This document shows positions 16,974-25,803 of a stretch of DNA of 64,000 bases, piece after piece. The stretch is taken from contig WTFX01000015.1 of assembly GCA_011523825.1 (NCBI GenBank), positions 1-64,000 of the forward strand, given 5' to 3'. The DNA comes from Microthrixaceae bacterium (GTDB lineage Bacteria; Actinomycetota; Acidimicrobiia; Acidimicrobiales; Poriferisodalaceae). The position numbers were made by a program, and so were the translations under genes. Positions within the stretch are counted from its first letter, which is position 1. Every line of letters starts with the position of its first letter. Under the pieces are notes generated by a model, which worked only from the letters and a program-made list of their open reading frames with translations, was not told where the DNA came from and did not search any database.

Positions 16974-17369
16974 TCAGGCGGGGTGCAGGGTCACCAGTCC
17001 GCCGAGCTGGGCGAGGTCCTGCAAGGCCTGGTCGTAGAAGAAGCGCGCCGAGCAGGCGTCACGCGCCCATGCCTCCTCGTCCGATGTCGGGTAGCGCCCG
17101 ACGGCGTTGATGCTGAGCTCGCCGGTGGTGGCGGAGCTGATCGTCGTGTGATTGCCCACGAGCAGCTCTTCGAGCGCATCGCTCCGATCGCCCGGCTCGT
17201 CGAACACGAACAGCCGGTCGCCATCGGTGACGAACGGTGTGACGTAGTACGTGCGGTCGCCTGCAGGCGTCTGGGTGTCGAGTCGCAGCATGAGCACGCC
17301 GTCAAACGGAGCAAATGGGGCAATGGGCGCAAGCGCCGCATCGCCCGCGTCACTGGTCTCGGGAGCCAC
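16974..17369 (-). CDS. small Ddn-like (DUF385) deazaflavin nitroreductase family protein
   Basis: 131 aa. The pattern of strands (GVLMLRLDTQTPAGDRTYYV, DGDRLFVF, LLVGNHTTISSATTGELSINAV) and the late DEEAWARDA helix resembles the split-barrel deazaflavin-dependent nitroreductase family (Ddn, DUF385). Similarity is weak and key residues are not certain, so this is a family guess. It sits 29 bases upstream of the LLM gene on the same strand, which fits F420 use. The GTG start at 17369 has TACGCT 7 bases before it. Confidence 0.5.
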   Translation of the reverse strand: MAPETSDAGDAALAPIAPFAPFDGVLMLRLDTQTPAGDRTYYVTPFVTDGDRLFVFDEPGDRSDALEELLVGNHTTISSATTGELSINAVGRYPTSDEEAWARDACSARFFYDQALQDLAQLGGLVTLHPA

Positions 17370-17376
17370 GGCGGGC

Positions 17377-17382
17377 AGCGTA
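17377..17382 (-). promoter_or_regulatory. -10 box for the Ddn-like gene
   Basis: TACGCT on the minus strand, 7 bases before GTG 17369. Confidence 0.5.
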
Positions 17383-17477
17383 CCGAGCAGCAGATCGGCG
17401 CATCGGTCGGCGCATTCACTAGGTTCAGCCCGTGACCCGTCTCAGGGCGGATGGACTCACGCAGGGGGCAACCAGCC

Positions 17478-18341
17478 ATGTCAAGCGAGCAAGCCGGCTA
17501 CTTGGACACCGAGTACTTCGGATTCTCCCAGGCGTTGGGGTCAGACGGAGTGCTGACCGTGACGTTCAACCGTCCCGAGTCGATGAACGCTTCGAACCAT
17601 TCGATGAAGCGCGATCTGATCGAGCTGATCACCCAGGTCCAGATGGATGACGCCGTGCGCGTCGTGGTGTTCACCGGACAAGGGCGGGCGTTCTGGGCCG
17701 GCGACGACCTCGGCGGCTACGAAGCCGAGCGTCCATCGTCGATGCCGGAGATCTTTGGAGGCCATCACAACGCTGCCGGCACCTACAACAGCCTGCGAAC
17801 GATCTCCCAGGCGGTCAACACCGCGGTGCGCCGTCTGGACAAGCTGACCGTCGCAGCCATCAATGGATTTGCCATCCAGACGGGATTCAGCTTCGCATTG
17901 GCATGCGATTTCCGGATCGCAGCACGATCGGCTCGCATGGGATCGGCAACGCTTCGCTTCGGCCTGCTGCCCGACGAGGGCGGCCAGTGGCTGCTGGTAC
18001 AGCACATGGGCGTCGCTCGCGCGACCGACTTCATGATGCGCAAGCGGATCGTGGACGCTGACACCGCCCATGAGCTCGGGTTGGTGCACGAGGTGGTCGA
18101 CGATGACCAGCTGCCGGCTGCTGCTGCCGATCTCGCCGCCGAGCTGGCTGACGGTCCACAGGTGGCCATGCGCATGCTCAAGCGGTCGATCCTGCTGGCC
18201 GCCGAGATGACGTGGGAACAGTCCCTCGACGAGATCGCCTCCAAGACGGCGATCACCGATCACTTGCCCGACGCCGCCGAGGGCGTCTCGGCCTTCCTGG
18301 CCAAGCGGCAACCTGAGTTCAACGACTGGCTCAGAGGCTGA
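17478..18341 (+). CDS. enoyl-CoA hydratase/isomerase (crotonase) family protein
   Basis: 287-aa crotonase-fold enzyme acting on acyl-CoA. The oxyanion-hole segments are visible as AFWAGDDLGGYE near residue 74 and AAINGFAIQTGFSFALACDF near residue 132, followed by ATLRFGLLPDEGG. The usual catalytic Glu of the 2-enoyl-CoA hydratases is not clear, and DDLGGY replaces the common DL..M pattern, so the reaction may differ from simple hydration. ATG 17478 has the sequence CAGGGGGC a few bases upstream; ATG 17451 is an in-frame alternative. A TAGGTT box at 17420-17425 would give a leader of about 45 bases. Confidence 0.85.
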   Translation: MSSEQAGYLDTEYFGFSQALGSDGVLTVTFNRPESMNASNHSMKRDLIELITQVQMDDAVRVVVFTGQGRAFWAGDDLGGYEAERPSSMPEIFGGHHNAAGTYNSLRTISQAVNTAVRRLDKLTVAAINGFAIQTGFSFALACDFRIAARSARMGSATLRFGLLPDEGGQWLLVQHMGVARATDFMMRKRIVDADTAHELGLVHEVVDDDQLPAAAADLAAELADGPQVAMRMLKRSILLAAEMTWEQSLDEIASKTAITDHLPDAAEGVSAFLAKRQPEFNDWLRG

Positions 18342-18432
18342 GCCGGCAGGCGAAGCCGTGGCCCGAGCGGCCCGTGAGCCCGTATCCAATGAGAACTGGG
18401 AACAAGAGCGGGAAGCACAGGGCTGAGCCGCG

Positions 18433-18460
18433 TTGACAGCGCCGCGTGCTGGCATACTGC
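18433..18460 (+). promoter_or_regulatory. promoter of the Rieske oxygenase gene
   Basis: A perfect TTGACA (18433-18438) is followed 16 bases later by TACTGC, or 14 bases later by CATACT, and then by GTG 18466. The TTG of the -35 box is itself in frame with the gene, but it is better read as promoter than as a start codon. Confidence 0.55.
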
Positions 18461-18465
18461 CGACC

Positions 18466-19644
18466 GTGGAGCACGCCGAACAGATCAGTCACATCAAGAC
18501 GCTGCTGGCACGGCTCGACTCCGGCACCAACGTGGATGCCGGCGGCGTGCGCTACAACCCCACGTCCTCCTATACCGACTGCGAGCTCGCACGGATCGAG
18601 CGACGGGAGTTCTTCGACACCCATCCCCAGATGGTGGGGCTGTCCGGCGATTTGCCCGAACCCGGCTCGTTCATGACCCAGGACGATCTGGGCACGCCGA
18701 TGCTGTTGGTGCGCTCGCCGAGCGGCCGGTTCCGGGCGTTCGTGAATGCCTGCCGCCACCGCGGCGTGGTCATCGAGACCGAGCCGCGCGGGCGCAAGCG
18801 CCGGTTTGCCTGCCCGTTTCACAACTGGACCTACGACGCCGACGGCGTGCTTGTCGGTCTGCCGAAGTCAGATCACTTCGGCGAGCTCGATCGTGACGAC
18901 CTGGGACTGGTGGAGCTCCCGACAGCGGAACGTCACGGCTTGCTGTGGGTGCACCCGCAACCCGATGGCACGCTCGATCCCGATGCGCTGCTGGGCGACG
19001 AGCTCACCGCCGACATCGCCGGCTGGGATTTCGGCAACCTGCAATGGCTGGGCTGTGACACCTATGAGGTCGGCTGCAACTGGAAGCTCGCCATGGACAC
19101 GTTCGGCGAGACCTACCACTTCCCCGTGCTGCACTCGGAAACGCTGTCGAATGACTTCTACGGCAACGTGCAGTGCTACGACGAGTTCGGGCGCCACCAC
19201 CGGTTGATCCTGTGCCGCCGCGTCATCGAGGAGGCTCGCGAGCGGCCGCCCTCGGAGTGGGACATCACCCAGTACGGCTTGCCGGTGTACTGGCTGTTCC
19301 CGAACGTGCAGCTGATCCCGTCGCGCGAGGTGCTGTTCCTGGTGCGGGCGTATCCCCATCCGACCGAACCCGGCCGTCACACCAGTCAGATCTCCTTCTA
19401 CCTCCGCCCCGGCATTGCGCGCGATGACGCCGAGTTCGATTTCCTGGCCCAAGCGTCGCGGGCATTCAGCAACGTCATCCGGGACGAGGACTACGTGATG
19501 AGCGCCAGCCAGCAGCGCTCGGCCAACAGCGGGGCACTCCAACACGTCGTGTTCGGGCGCAACGAGCCCGCGCTGCACCATTTCCATAACACGTACAGGG
19601 CCGCGCTCGGACAGGAATTGCTGCCGCTGCACCCGGCACCCTGA
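18466..19644 (+). CDS. Rieske non-haem iron oxygenase, alpha subunit
   Basis: Ring-hydroxylating or demethylating oxygenase alpha subunit of 392 aa. The Rieske 2Fe-2S site is C96-x-H98 and C116-x2-H119. The mononuclear iron site shows D211, H218 and H223 in DTFGETYHFPVLH. No small beta subunit, ferredoxin or reductase gene is adjacent, so electrons must come from elsewhere. The substrate is unknown. The start is discussed under the promoter entry. The last codons and the stop are duplicated just downstream. Confidence 0.92.
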   Translation: MEHAEQISHIKTLLARLDSGTNVDAGGVRYNPTSSYTDCELARIERREFFDTHPQMVGLSGDLPEPGSFMTQDDLGTPMLLVRSPSGRFRAFVNACRHRGVVIETEPRGRKRRFACPFHNWTYDADGVLVGLPKSDHFGELDRDDLGLVELPTAERHGLLWVHPQPDGTLDPDALLGDELTADIAGWDFGNLQWLGCDTYEVGCNWKLAMDTFGETYHFPVLHSETLSNDFYGNVQCYDEFGRHHRLILCRRVIEEARERPPSEWDITQYGLPVYWLFPNVQLIPSREVLFLVRAYPHPTEPGRHTSQISFYLRPGIARDDAEFDFLAQASRAFSNVIRDEDYVMSASQQRSANSGALQHVVFGRNEPALHHFHNTYRAALGQELLPLHPAP

Positions 19645-19675
19645 ACGGGCGTCGCACACCCTGAACGGGCGTCGC
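19637..19675 (+). repeat. 19-bp direct repeat across the Rieske gene stop
   Basis: Identical copies at 19637-19655 and 19657-19675, period 20. The first contains the TGA stop at 19642-19644. The second is out of frame with the first. Confidence 0.9.
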
Positions 19676-19697
19676 GGTCCATCTCGCCGCCAGGCGC

Positions 19698-20780
19698 TCA
19701 GCCGCCCACGAGTTCTTGGAGTGCTCCCAGCAGCATCCTGACGTTGCGCATCCGGGCTGTATGCCCCATGCAGCCGATCCGCCACACCTTGCCGGCGACA
19801 GGTCCGAGCCCGCCGCCCACCTCAATGCCGTAGCGCTCCAGCAGGGCACGGCGCCCGGAGGCATCGTCAAGGCCGTCCGGCAGGGTGACGGTGGTGAGCT
19901 CGGGCAGGCGGTGGCCCTCCTGGGCCCACAGTTCGAAGCCGAGCTCGGGCAGGCGCGCGTGCAGTTCGTCGCCACAGGCCTGATGGCGAGCCCAGGCGTT
20001 CTTGAGCCCCTCGTCGAGCACCGCGCCGAGGCCGGCATGCAGCCCGTAGAGCATCGAGATCGGCGCGGTGTGGTGATAGGCGCGGGCGCCCTCACCGACG
20101 ACGTACGCCCGGATCATGTTCAGGTCCAGATACCAACTCTGGGGTCGCTCGACGAGCGATTCCAGCGCGCGTTCGCTGACGGTGAGCGGCGCCAGGCCTG
20201 GGGGGACACCGAGGCACTTCTGAGTTCCGCTGTAGGCGATGTCAACGCCCCAGCCGTCGATGTCGACTTCGATGCCGCCCAGCGATGTGACGCAGTCGAC
20301 GAGCAGCAGCGCATCGCCCTTGGCGTCGCCGAGCGGCGCGATGTCGTTGCGCACGCCGGTTGAGGTTTCCGCATGCACGACGGCGATGATCTTCGGCGAC
20401 GGGTGGGCGTCGATCAGTCGCTGGGGATCGATGGCGCGACCCCAGTCCTCGTTCACCTCCACGACGTCGGCACCGCACCGTGCTGCCACGTCGCACATTC
20501 GCGTGCCGAAGACGCCGTTGACGCCGATGACCACAACGTCTCCGGGTTCGACGAAGTTGCAGAACGCAGCTTCCATGCCCGCCGAGCCGGTGGCGCTGAC
20601 AGGAAACGTGAGCAAGTTCTCCGTCTGCCACACGGTCCGCAGCCGGTCATTGGTCTCGTCCAGCAGGGCGATGAACTCGGGATCGAGGTGACCCAGCACA
20701 GGCCGAGTGAAGGCTTCGATGACTTCGGGGTAGGGATTGGACGGTCCCGGCCCCATCAGGATGCGGTCGCTGTGTGTCAC
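19698..20780 (-). CDS. class V aminotransferase, alanine/serine-glyoxylate type
   Basis: PLP enzyme of 360 aa. The N-terminal LMGPGPSNPYPEV is typical of alanine-glyoxylate and serine-pyruvate aminotransferases. PLP-binding residues follow in ATGSAGMEAAF, and the Schiff-base Lys is in YSGTQKCLGVPPGLAP. It would make glycine from glyoxylate or act on serine. It follows the hydroxyacid dehydrogenase by 51 bases on the same strand but also has its own TACCGT box 8 bases before GTG 20780. The frame is open 15 codons further up. Confidence 0.9.
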   Translation of the reverse strand: MTHSDRILMGPGPSNPYPEVIEAFTRPVLGHLDPEFIALLDETNDRLRTVWQTENLLTFPVSATGSAGMEAAFCNFVEPGDVVVIGVNGVFGTRMCDVAARCGADVVEVNEDWGRAIDPQRLIDAHPSPKIIAVVHAETSTGVRNDIAPLGDAKGDALLLVDCVTSLGGIEVDIDGWGVDIAYSGTQKCLGVPPGLAPLTVSERALESLVERPQSWYLDLNMIRAYVVGEGARAYHHTAPISMLYGLHAGLGAVLDEGLKNAWARHQACGDELHARLPELGFELWAQEGHRLPELTTVTLPDGLDDASGRRALLERYGIEVGGGLGPVAGKVWRIGCMGHTARMRNVRMLLGALQELVGG

Positions 20781-20788
20781 GGGCCCGC

Positions 20789-20794
20789 ACGGTA
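20789..20794 (-). promoter_or_regulatory. -10 box for the aminotransferase gene
   Basis: TACCGT on the minus strand, 8 bases before GTG 20780. Confidence 0.45.
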
Positions 20795-20831
20795 CCGGTC
20801 GCACACCGGTGACGTTCGAGCGCACTCAGCG

Positions 20832-21770
20832 CTAGCGCGCTTCGAGGGGGCGCAGGAGGGCGATGAGGCTGGAGGTGTCCCAGCGGCCGCCGCCGAGTTC
20901 CTGGACACGCTTGTAGAACTGGTCGACGAGCGAGGTGACCGGCAGGGGAGCGCCATTGCGTTGCGCCTCGGCGAGCACGATGCCGAGATCCTTGCGCATC
21001 CAGTCCACCGCGAAGCCGAAGTCGAACTCGTCGGCCTTCATCGTTGTGCCGCGGTTGGACATCTGCCACGACCCTGCGGCGCCCTGGGCGATGGTGTTCA
21101 GCACGGCGTCGAGGTCGAGGCCGGCGCGGCGGCCGAATTCGAGGCCTTCTGACAGGGCCTGAACCAGCCCGGCGATGCAGATCTGGTTCACCATCTTGGT
21201 CAGCTGTCCCGCTCCGGCTCCGCCGATGAGCGTGACGGCTCGGGCGTAGGCATCCATGACCGGTCGGGCTCGCTCGAAATGCTCATCGGTGCCGCCGCAC
21301 ATGACGGTCAGCACGCCGCCCTGTGCTCCGGCCTCGCCGCCGGACACCGGCGCGTCGACAAAGCCCACACCTCGCTTCGCGCAGGCAGCGGCCAGCTCGC
21401 GTGCCAGATCGGCCGAGGCGGTCGTGTGATCCACCAGCACAGTGCCTTCGCTCATAGCCCCCAACGCCCCGTCGTCGCCGTAGGTGACCGCTCGCACATC
21501 GTCGTCGGCGCCAACGCACATGAACACGAACTCGGCGCCGCTGGCCGCATCCGCAGGCGTCGTGGCGACACGACCCGGATGCTCGCCACACCACCGCTGC
21601 GTGACGCTGGCGGTTCGGTTGAAGACAGCGACCCGGTGACCGGACGCAGCGAGGTGACCGGCCATCGGGTAGCCCATGACGCCGAGTCCGATGAAGGCGA
21701 CGTCGGCCGACTCCGGCGCCGGCTCTGTGCGGCTGTCGCCGGGCTGATGGCTGGTCGGGTCATCGCTCAT
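20832..21770 (-). CDS. 3-hydroxyisobutyrate dehydrogenase / tartronate-semialdehyde reductase family
   Basis: NAD(P)-dependent beta-hydroxyacid dehydrogenase of 312 aa. The Rossmann motif GLGVMGYPMAGHL, the substrate-binding DAPVSGGEAGAQ and the catalytic Lys in GQLTKMVNQ are all present. A polar N-terminal extension of about 22 residues precedes the fold. Family members reduce tartronate semialdehyde or oxidise 3-hydroxyisobutyrate; the glyoxylate-type aminotransferase next door makes the first attractive but not proven. Its start overlaps the ligase stop by 11 bases. Confidence 0.9.
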   Translation of the reverse strand: MSDDPTSHQPGDSRTEPAPESADVAFIGLGVMGYPMAGHLAASGHRVAVFNRTASVTQRWCGEHPGRVATTPADAASGAEFVFMCVGADDDVRAVTYGDDGALGAMSEGTVLVDHTTASADLARELAAACAKRGVGFVDAPVSGGEAGAQGGVLTVMCGGTDEHFERARPVMDAYARAVTLIGGAGAGQLTKMVNQICIAGLVQALSEGLEFGRRAGLDLDAVLNTIAQGAAGSWQMSNRGTTMKADEFDFGFAVDWMRKDLGIVLAEAQRNGAPLPVTSLVDQFYKRVQELGGGRWDTSSLIALLRPLEAR

Positions 21771-23337
21771 GGGGGGTTCTCCCGTCGTCGTGTGTCGAGC
21801 GGCGTGCAGCGAGCAGCGCCTTCACCTCGTGCTTGCGCACTTTCCCCAAGGCGGTGCGCGGCAATTCGTCCAGCCAGATGACGGCCTTGGGACGCTTGAA
21901 GCGTGCCAGCCGTCCGTCGAACAGCCGGAGCAGCTCGGCAGCGGTCTCGTCGTCGGCATCGGGCGCGCCAGCGTCCGAGGAAGCTCGCACCGCCACGATC
22001 ACGGGTACCGCCCCCCAGCGCTCGTGGGGCACACCCACGACGGTCGATTCTGCGACGAGGTCGGTACCGGAGAGCACTTCCTCGAGCTCGGCGGGGTAGA
22101 CGTTCTCGCCTCCGGAGATGATCAAGTCGGTGCGCCGATCGTCGATGAAGATCCAGCCGTCGGCGTCGGCGTGCCCGATGTCGCCCGTGTGGAACCAGCC
22201 GTCCGTGAGGGCCTCGGCGGTGGCCTGCGGGTCGTTCCAGTACTCCCGCAGCACGCTCGGCCCGCGCACCCACAGTTCGCCGTGCTCGCCCGCGGCAGCA
22301 TCTGTCCCGGCGTCGCCGACGATCCGCACCTCGCACATGGTCGACGGCTTGCCGCACGAACCCGGATGGCCGGCTGCCTCGTCGCAGCGCAGATGCACCG
22401 CGATCGGGGCGGTCTCGGTGGAACCGTAGATCTGCCCGACCGGCAGCCCGCGGTCGAAGTACGGCTGGGTGACGGCCGCAGGCACCGGCGACGAGCCGGT
22501 CATGATGCCGTGCAGCGAGCTGAGGTCTGCCCCGGCAAATCGCGGGTGGGCTGACACGGCGGCGAGGGCGGCCGGGACCAGCACCGTCCACGTGGGCTGC
22601 CATGTCTCGACGTCATCGAGGAACTGCCCGGCATCGAAGGCGCGCTGCAGCCGTACGGCTGCCCCTCCCAGCAGGGCCGGGAGGGTCTGGATGTTGAGCC
22701 CGCCCACGTGAAACAGCGGGATCGTCGTGAGCACTCGGTCCTGGCTGGTGAGGTCATGGGCGTGAGTCGAGTTGACGGCATTCGCCGACATCGCCGCCTG
22801 ATCGAGCAGCGCACCCTTGGGATGCCCGGTGGTGCCCGAGGTGTAGGCGAGCAGCACCGGGTGAGCCGGCGTGCCACGGCGCGGCCGGGCTGTGCCCGGC
22901 GCGCTGAAGCAGTCGGGCTCGTCCGGCACGACCCGGGTCTCACACGCAGCTCCGATAGACGCAGCATGGCTGGCGAACGCTGCATCGGTCGCCAGCAGGC
23001 TCGGCATGGCGTGGTCGAGAATCCAGCGGTGTTCGGGCGGCGCCAGGCGCGAGTTCAGCGGCAAGTAGATGGCGCCGAGCCACGAGCACGCGAGGACCAG
23101 CCGCAGCGCCGCGGGCCGGTTCGGACCGAGCCATGCCACCCGGTCGCCCTCGCCGATGCCGGCATCTGCCAGCCAACCGGCGGTCGCCGCGATCTGGTCG
23201 GCGAAGGAGCGGTAGCTGTGCTCGGCTCCTTCGAACGACACCGCAACGGCTTCCGGGCGATGGTTGGCCCAGCGCTCGACACGCGCCGCAAGATCGGCGC
23301 CGGCCGCGAGGGGCCGGCCGTAGCCCGACTCAGGCAA
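21760..23337 (-). CDS. acyl-CoA ligase (AMP-forming, ANL superfamily)
   Basis: 525 aa. It activates a carboxylic acid as an acyl-adenylate and then as a CoA thioester. The P-loop AYTSGTTGHPKGA is near residue 170, YGSTETAP near 300, the hinge GWFHTGDIG near 390, GGENVYPAELEE near 415 and the C-terminal catalytic Lys region TALGKVRK near 505. The start is probably TTG 23337, since the needed N-terminal strand begins right after it and it overlaps the previous stop by 8 bases. The acid is unknown; the dioxygenase upstream hints at a ring-cleavage product. Confidence 0.9.
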   Translation of the reverse strand: MPESGYGRPLAAGADLAARVERWANHRPEAVAVSFEGAEHSYRSFADQIAATAGWLADAGIGEGDRVAWLGPNRPAALRLVLACSWLGAIYLPLNSRLAPPEHRWILDHAMPSLLATDAAFASHAASIGAACETRVVPDEPDCFSAPGTARPRRGTPAHPVLLAYTSGTTGHPKGALLDQAAMSANAVNSTHAHDLTSQDRVLTTIPLFHVGGLNIQTLPALLGGAAVRLQRAFDAGQFLDDVETWQPTWTVLVPAALAAVSAHPRFAGADLSSLHGIMTGSSPVPAAVTQPYFDRGLPVGQIYGSTETAPIAVHLRCDEAAGHPGSCGKPSTMCEVRIVGDAGTDAAAGEHGELWVRGPSVLREYWNDPQATAEALTDGWFHTGDIGHADADGWIFIDDRRTDLIISGGENVYPAELEEVLSGTDLVAESTVVGVPHERWGAVPVIVAVRASSDAGAPDADDETAAELLRLFDGRLARFKRPKAVIWLDELPRTALGKVRKHEVKALLAARRSTHDDGRTPHER

Positions 23338-24376
23338 GTTCGCCTTGCAGCTGACCGTCGATCACAATCGCCTCGCCGTCGAGGAGCACGCTGTGATTGC
23401 GCATCGGCAGGTCGAAGTGGCCCAGCGTGTGCCGGCCGGCGTGCTCGTTGGCTCCGGTGGAGTACAGGAAGTTCCCTGCGAAGGCCCGCTGCTCGGTGCC
23501 GTTGGTCTGGCTGCGGTCGTACATCGACATGGTGTCCCAGCGAGCGCCGGGATTCATGCCCCATCCCACGTGGCTGGTGGCGTACGCCTCGCGATCGCCC
23601 CAGGCATCCGTGTAGCTGCGGAACAGCGCAGCGTCGGTGCCGGCGCCCTCCACGTTGACCACGTAGTCGTCGTCGATGTGCAACGTGACCGGCGACTCGA
23701 TGTATCGCTTGAACGTGAGGTTCATGTCGCCGCGGTCCATCACGATGGTGCCGTTGACCGTCCCGGCCTTGGGAAATGCGAGGCACAGCCCGCCGGGCCA
23801 GTGACTGATCGTCCCCGGTCGTGACGTGTAGCCCCAGCCGCCCCCGCACGGCGCCCCGCTGACGTCGACGGTGAGATCGGTGCCGGCCGCCGAGGTGACC
23901 TTCATCTCCGATGCCCCGATCAGCTTCTTGATGCCGACCTTGACCTTCGGCTCTAGGTCGGGCTGGGGACGCAGCCGCTCCAGGGCCTCGGGATGCTCAT
24001 TGGAGACCATGAGGATCCGCGTACCCTCGCTCAGAATCGACGGGAGCTCGGGCGCGTGCAGCAGGCCCTCCACGGTGCAGTCGACGACGAAGTCCACCGC
24101 GCTCAGCGCTGCCATCACGGCCGGAGAGCCGGCGATCGCATCGGACGCGCCGGTGGAGCGCACCGGCACGGGTGCGGACTGGCGCGGCGTGGGCACGACG
24201 ACATGGACCGGCGGTGTGCCCAGGCGATCCAGCGCCAGTTCCGCCAGGTTCACGTTGACGGTCCGGCTCTGACTTTCCGAGAGGATGGCGGCGGTCTGGG
24301 ACTCCTCGATGCCGCACAGCTCGAAGACCGACGAGAACGTGTCGATCCACTTGGCTTCGATTCGCTCAACCAGCAT
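23330..24376 (-). CDS. NicX-like 2,5-dihydroxypyridine 5,6-dioxygenase / M29-like metalloprotein
   Basis: 348 aa. The C-terminal half matches the 2,5-dihydroxypyridine dioxygenase family, a relative of M29 aminopeptidases that cleaves an N-heterocyclic ring with Fe(II). The expected metal ligands are present at nearly identical positions: H269 in SHVGWG, and H320 and D322 in RHTLGHFDLP, compared with H265, H318 and D320 of NicX. A ring-cleavage role is therefore plausible, but the true substrate is unknown. It is first in a tight operon with an acyl-CoA ligase, a hydroxyacid dehydrogenase and an aminotransferase. ATG 24376 has GGGAGGA just upstream. Confidence 0.75.
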   Translation of the reverse strand: MLVERIEAKWIDTFSSVFELCGIEESQTAAILSESQSRTVNVNLAELALDRLGTPPVHVVVPTPRQSAPVPVRSTGASDAIAGSPAVMAALSAVDFVVDCTVEGLLHAPELPSILSEGTRILMVSNEHPEALERLRPQPDLEPKVKVGIKKLIGASEMKVTSAAGTDLTVDVSGAPCGGGWGYTSRPGTISHWPGGLCLAFPKAGTVNGTIVMDRGDMNLTFKRYIESPVTLHIDDDYVVNVEGAGTDAALFRSYTDAWGDREAYATSHVGWGMNPGARWDTMSMYDRSQTNGTEQRAFAGNFLYSTGANEHAGRHTLGHFDLPMRNHSVLLDGEAIVIDGQLQGELA

Positions 24377-24479
24377 CTGGTCCTCCCGGAGACGTCATGA
24401 GTCTGCGTCCGACAACACAGCCAAGGCCAAGTTAGAGCCTCGGAGGCGCTGTAGTTGCTGCTGTTCGGCGAGAAACCCC

Positions 24480-25184
24480 TCAGGCTGCTTCGACGGCAGC
24501 GAGATGCGCAGAGTCGTTGAATCGGCGGACCTGCCACAGGCGTCTGCCTTCGAATGCAAGCAATTCCAGCTCCGTGATGGACGTCACCGCCGTCACGACG
24601 CCGACGCCGCGATGGCTGGGCGGGATGCCGAATGCCATGGCCATCGCGGCGGAAGCGATGCCGCCGTGGCATCCCACGAACACGGTGTCTCCCGGGTGCG
24701 CCGCGGCGATGTCGTTCAGAGCTTGCGCGACGCGGTGGCGGAAGCCCGCCCGGCTCTCGCCGCCCTCCACAACGGGCATATACGGCTGGTCCATCGGCTG
24801 GATGAATCCGAAGCGCTCGCGTGCGGCCTCCCACGTCATGCCGTCGGCAGGTCCGAGGCGCATCTCCTCGAGCTCGGCGTGCGTGAGCACTTCGAGCTCG
24901 CCGCGCCCCGATCCGTTCCCCAGCGCCGGCAGGACGATCTCTGTGGTCTCGCGTGCTCTCGGCAGCGGGGAGGTGTAGACGACGTCCACGGCAGGCTCCC
25001 GGCCCGCGGCAAACCGGTCCCGCAGAGCGCTGGCCTGCGCCCGGCCCCGCTCAGTGAGCCCCCGGCATCCGTTGGGCCCGCCGACGATGCCCTCGGCCAT
25101 GGCCACCGACTCGCCATGGCGGACAATGAGCAGGCGCGAGAGCAGCTCGTGCTCAGCCATGTCGCCTGCCGCGGACATCCACAC
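24480..25184 (-). CDS. histidine phosphatase superfamily (phosphoglycerate mutase-like) protein
   Basis: 234 aa. The phosphohistidine motif R22-H23-G24-E is followed by TSPLPRARETTEIV, the acidic EEMRLGPADG segment and the second His in FVGCHGG. The substrate is not evident. GTG 25184 is preceded at 6 bases by TAGAGT, which supports it over ATG 25160, eight codons inside. Confidence 0.88.
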   Translation of the reverse strand: MWMSAAGDMAEHELLSRLLIVRHGESVAMAEGIVGGPNGCRGLTERGRAQASALRDRFAAGREPAVDVVYTSPLPRARETTEIVLPALGNGSGRGELEVLTHAELEEMRLGPADGMTWEAARERFGFIQPMDQPYMPVVEGGESRAGFRHRVAQALNDIAAAHPGDTVFVGCHGGIASAAMAMAFGIPPSHRGVGVVTAVTSITELELLAFEGRRLWQVRRFNDSAHLAAVEAA

Positions 25185-25190
25185 CGCAGA

Positions 25191-25196
25191 ACTCTA
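25191..25196 (-). promoter_or_regulatory. -10 box for the histidine phosphatase gene
   Basis: TAGAGT on the minus strand, 6 bases before GTG 25184. Confidence 0.45.
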
Positions 25197-25245
25197 CGAG
25201 CGCGCGTCCCGTGCCGACGGGCAGACTCTGCTGGCTCGCCCCGCG

Positions 25246-25629
25246 TCAGCTCACAGAGTTCAGGCTGTCGGCGTGTCGCGGGAGGATTGATCGGCGGCGT
25301 GTCCGCCCGGGTGCGGCGCCGATGGGATCGGTCGGTGTGGCGACCACGCAGGTCGTCGCAAGCTCCAGCGAAGCCGCGTCGAATACCGGTACAGCGCCGC
25401 TCTTCGCCTCCCTGGCAATGCAGAGCCCGGGAATGTCCTCGGCTGCTGTCACGACAGCGGTCACCGCGTCGACGAGACGCTCCGCTCGATGCGAGAACAC
25501 GAGTGCCTGGACGCCGTCGTGGGCCGCAGCAGCCGGGTGGGAGTAGCCGGCGCATTCGAGTCGCTCAACCGTTGCTGCAGCGGTTAAGTCGGCGCCGTCG
25601 ACAAACAAACAGAACTCATGTGTGGTCAT
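25246..25629 (-). CDS. hypothetical protein, 127 aa
   Basis: Not recognised. The protein begins MTTHEFCLFVDGADLT, continues with alternating helices and strands (AATVERLECAGYSHPAAAAHDG, LVDAVTAVVTAAEDIPGL, LATTCVVATPTDPIGA) and ends in a basic RTRRRSILPRH tail. It has no membrane segment. The layout resembles small proteins that pair a helical segment with an xre-like partner, but nothing firm can be claimed. ATG 25629 has GAGAGGTGAG about 8 bases upstream, and a TTGACA-type promoter lies about 80 bases upstream, so this transcript has a leader, unlike most neighbours. Confidence 0.55.
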   Translation of the reverse strand: MTTHEFCLFVDGADLTAAATVERLECAGYSHPAAAAHDGVQALVFSHRAERLVDAVTAVVTAAEDIPGLCIAREAKSGAVPVFDAASLELATTCVVATPTDPIGAAPGRTRRRSILPRHADSLNSVS

Positions 25630-25709
25630 CACAGGCGTCTCACCTCTCGCTGCATTGCTTGATGCCGGAAGCCCCGGTCGCATGGCCGAGCGTCCGACAG
25701 GTCTGCGGC

Positions 25710-25740
25710 ACTCTAGTTGCCGTTGCTTGGCTGCTGTCAA
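25710..25740 (-). promoter_or_regulatory. candidate promoter with consensus TTGACA
   Basis: On the minus strand a perfect TTGACA (25735-25740) is followed after 19 bases by TAGAGT (25710-25715). It lies in the most AT-rich stretch of the window (about 25715-25790), upstream of the hypothetical gene ending at 25246. Confidence 0.4.
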
Positions 25741-25803
25741 GAGCTTTATTTTCAATCTATTTCCATAGTTATTGTGTAGTTTAGGAAGCTGTCTCTAGCG
25801 GTG

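Noticed and set aside
17432..17650. Small leaderless open frame starting at GTG 17432 behind a TAGGTT box
   Set aside because: It overlaps the enoyl-CoA hydratase gene out of frame and has no protein-like features; the box more simply serves the hydratase with a short leader.
18433..18465. TTG 18433 as the start of the Rieske oxygenase
   Set aside because: The TTG is part of a perfect TTGACA -35 box with a -10 box before GTG 18466.
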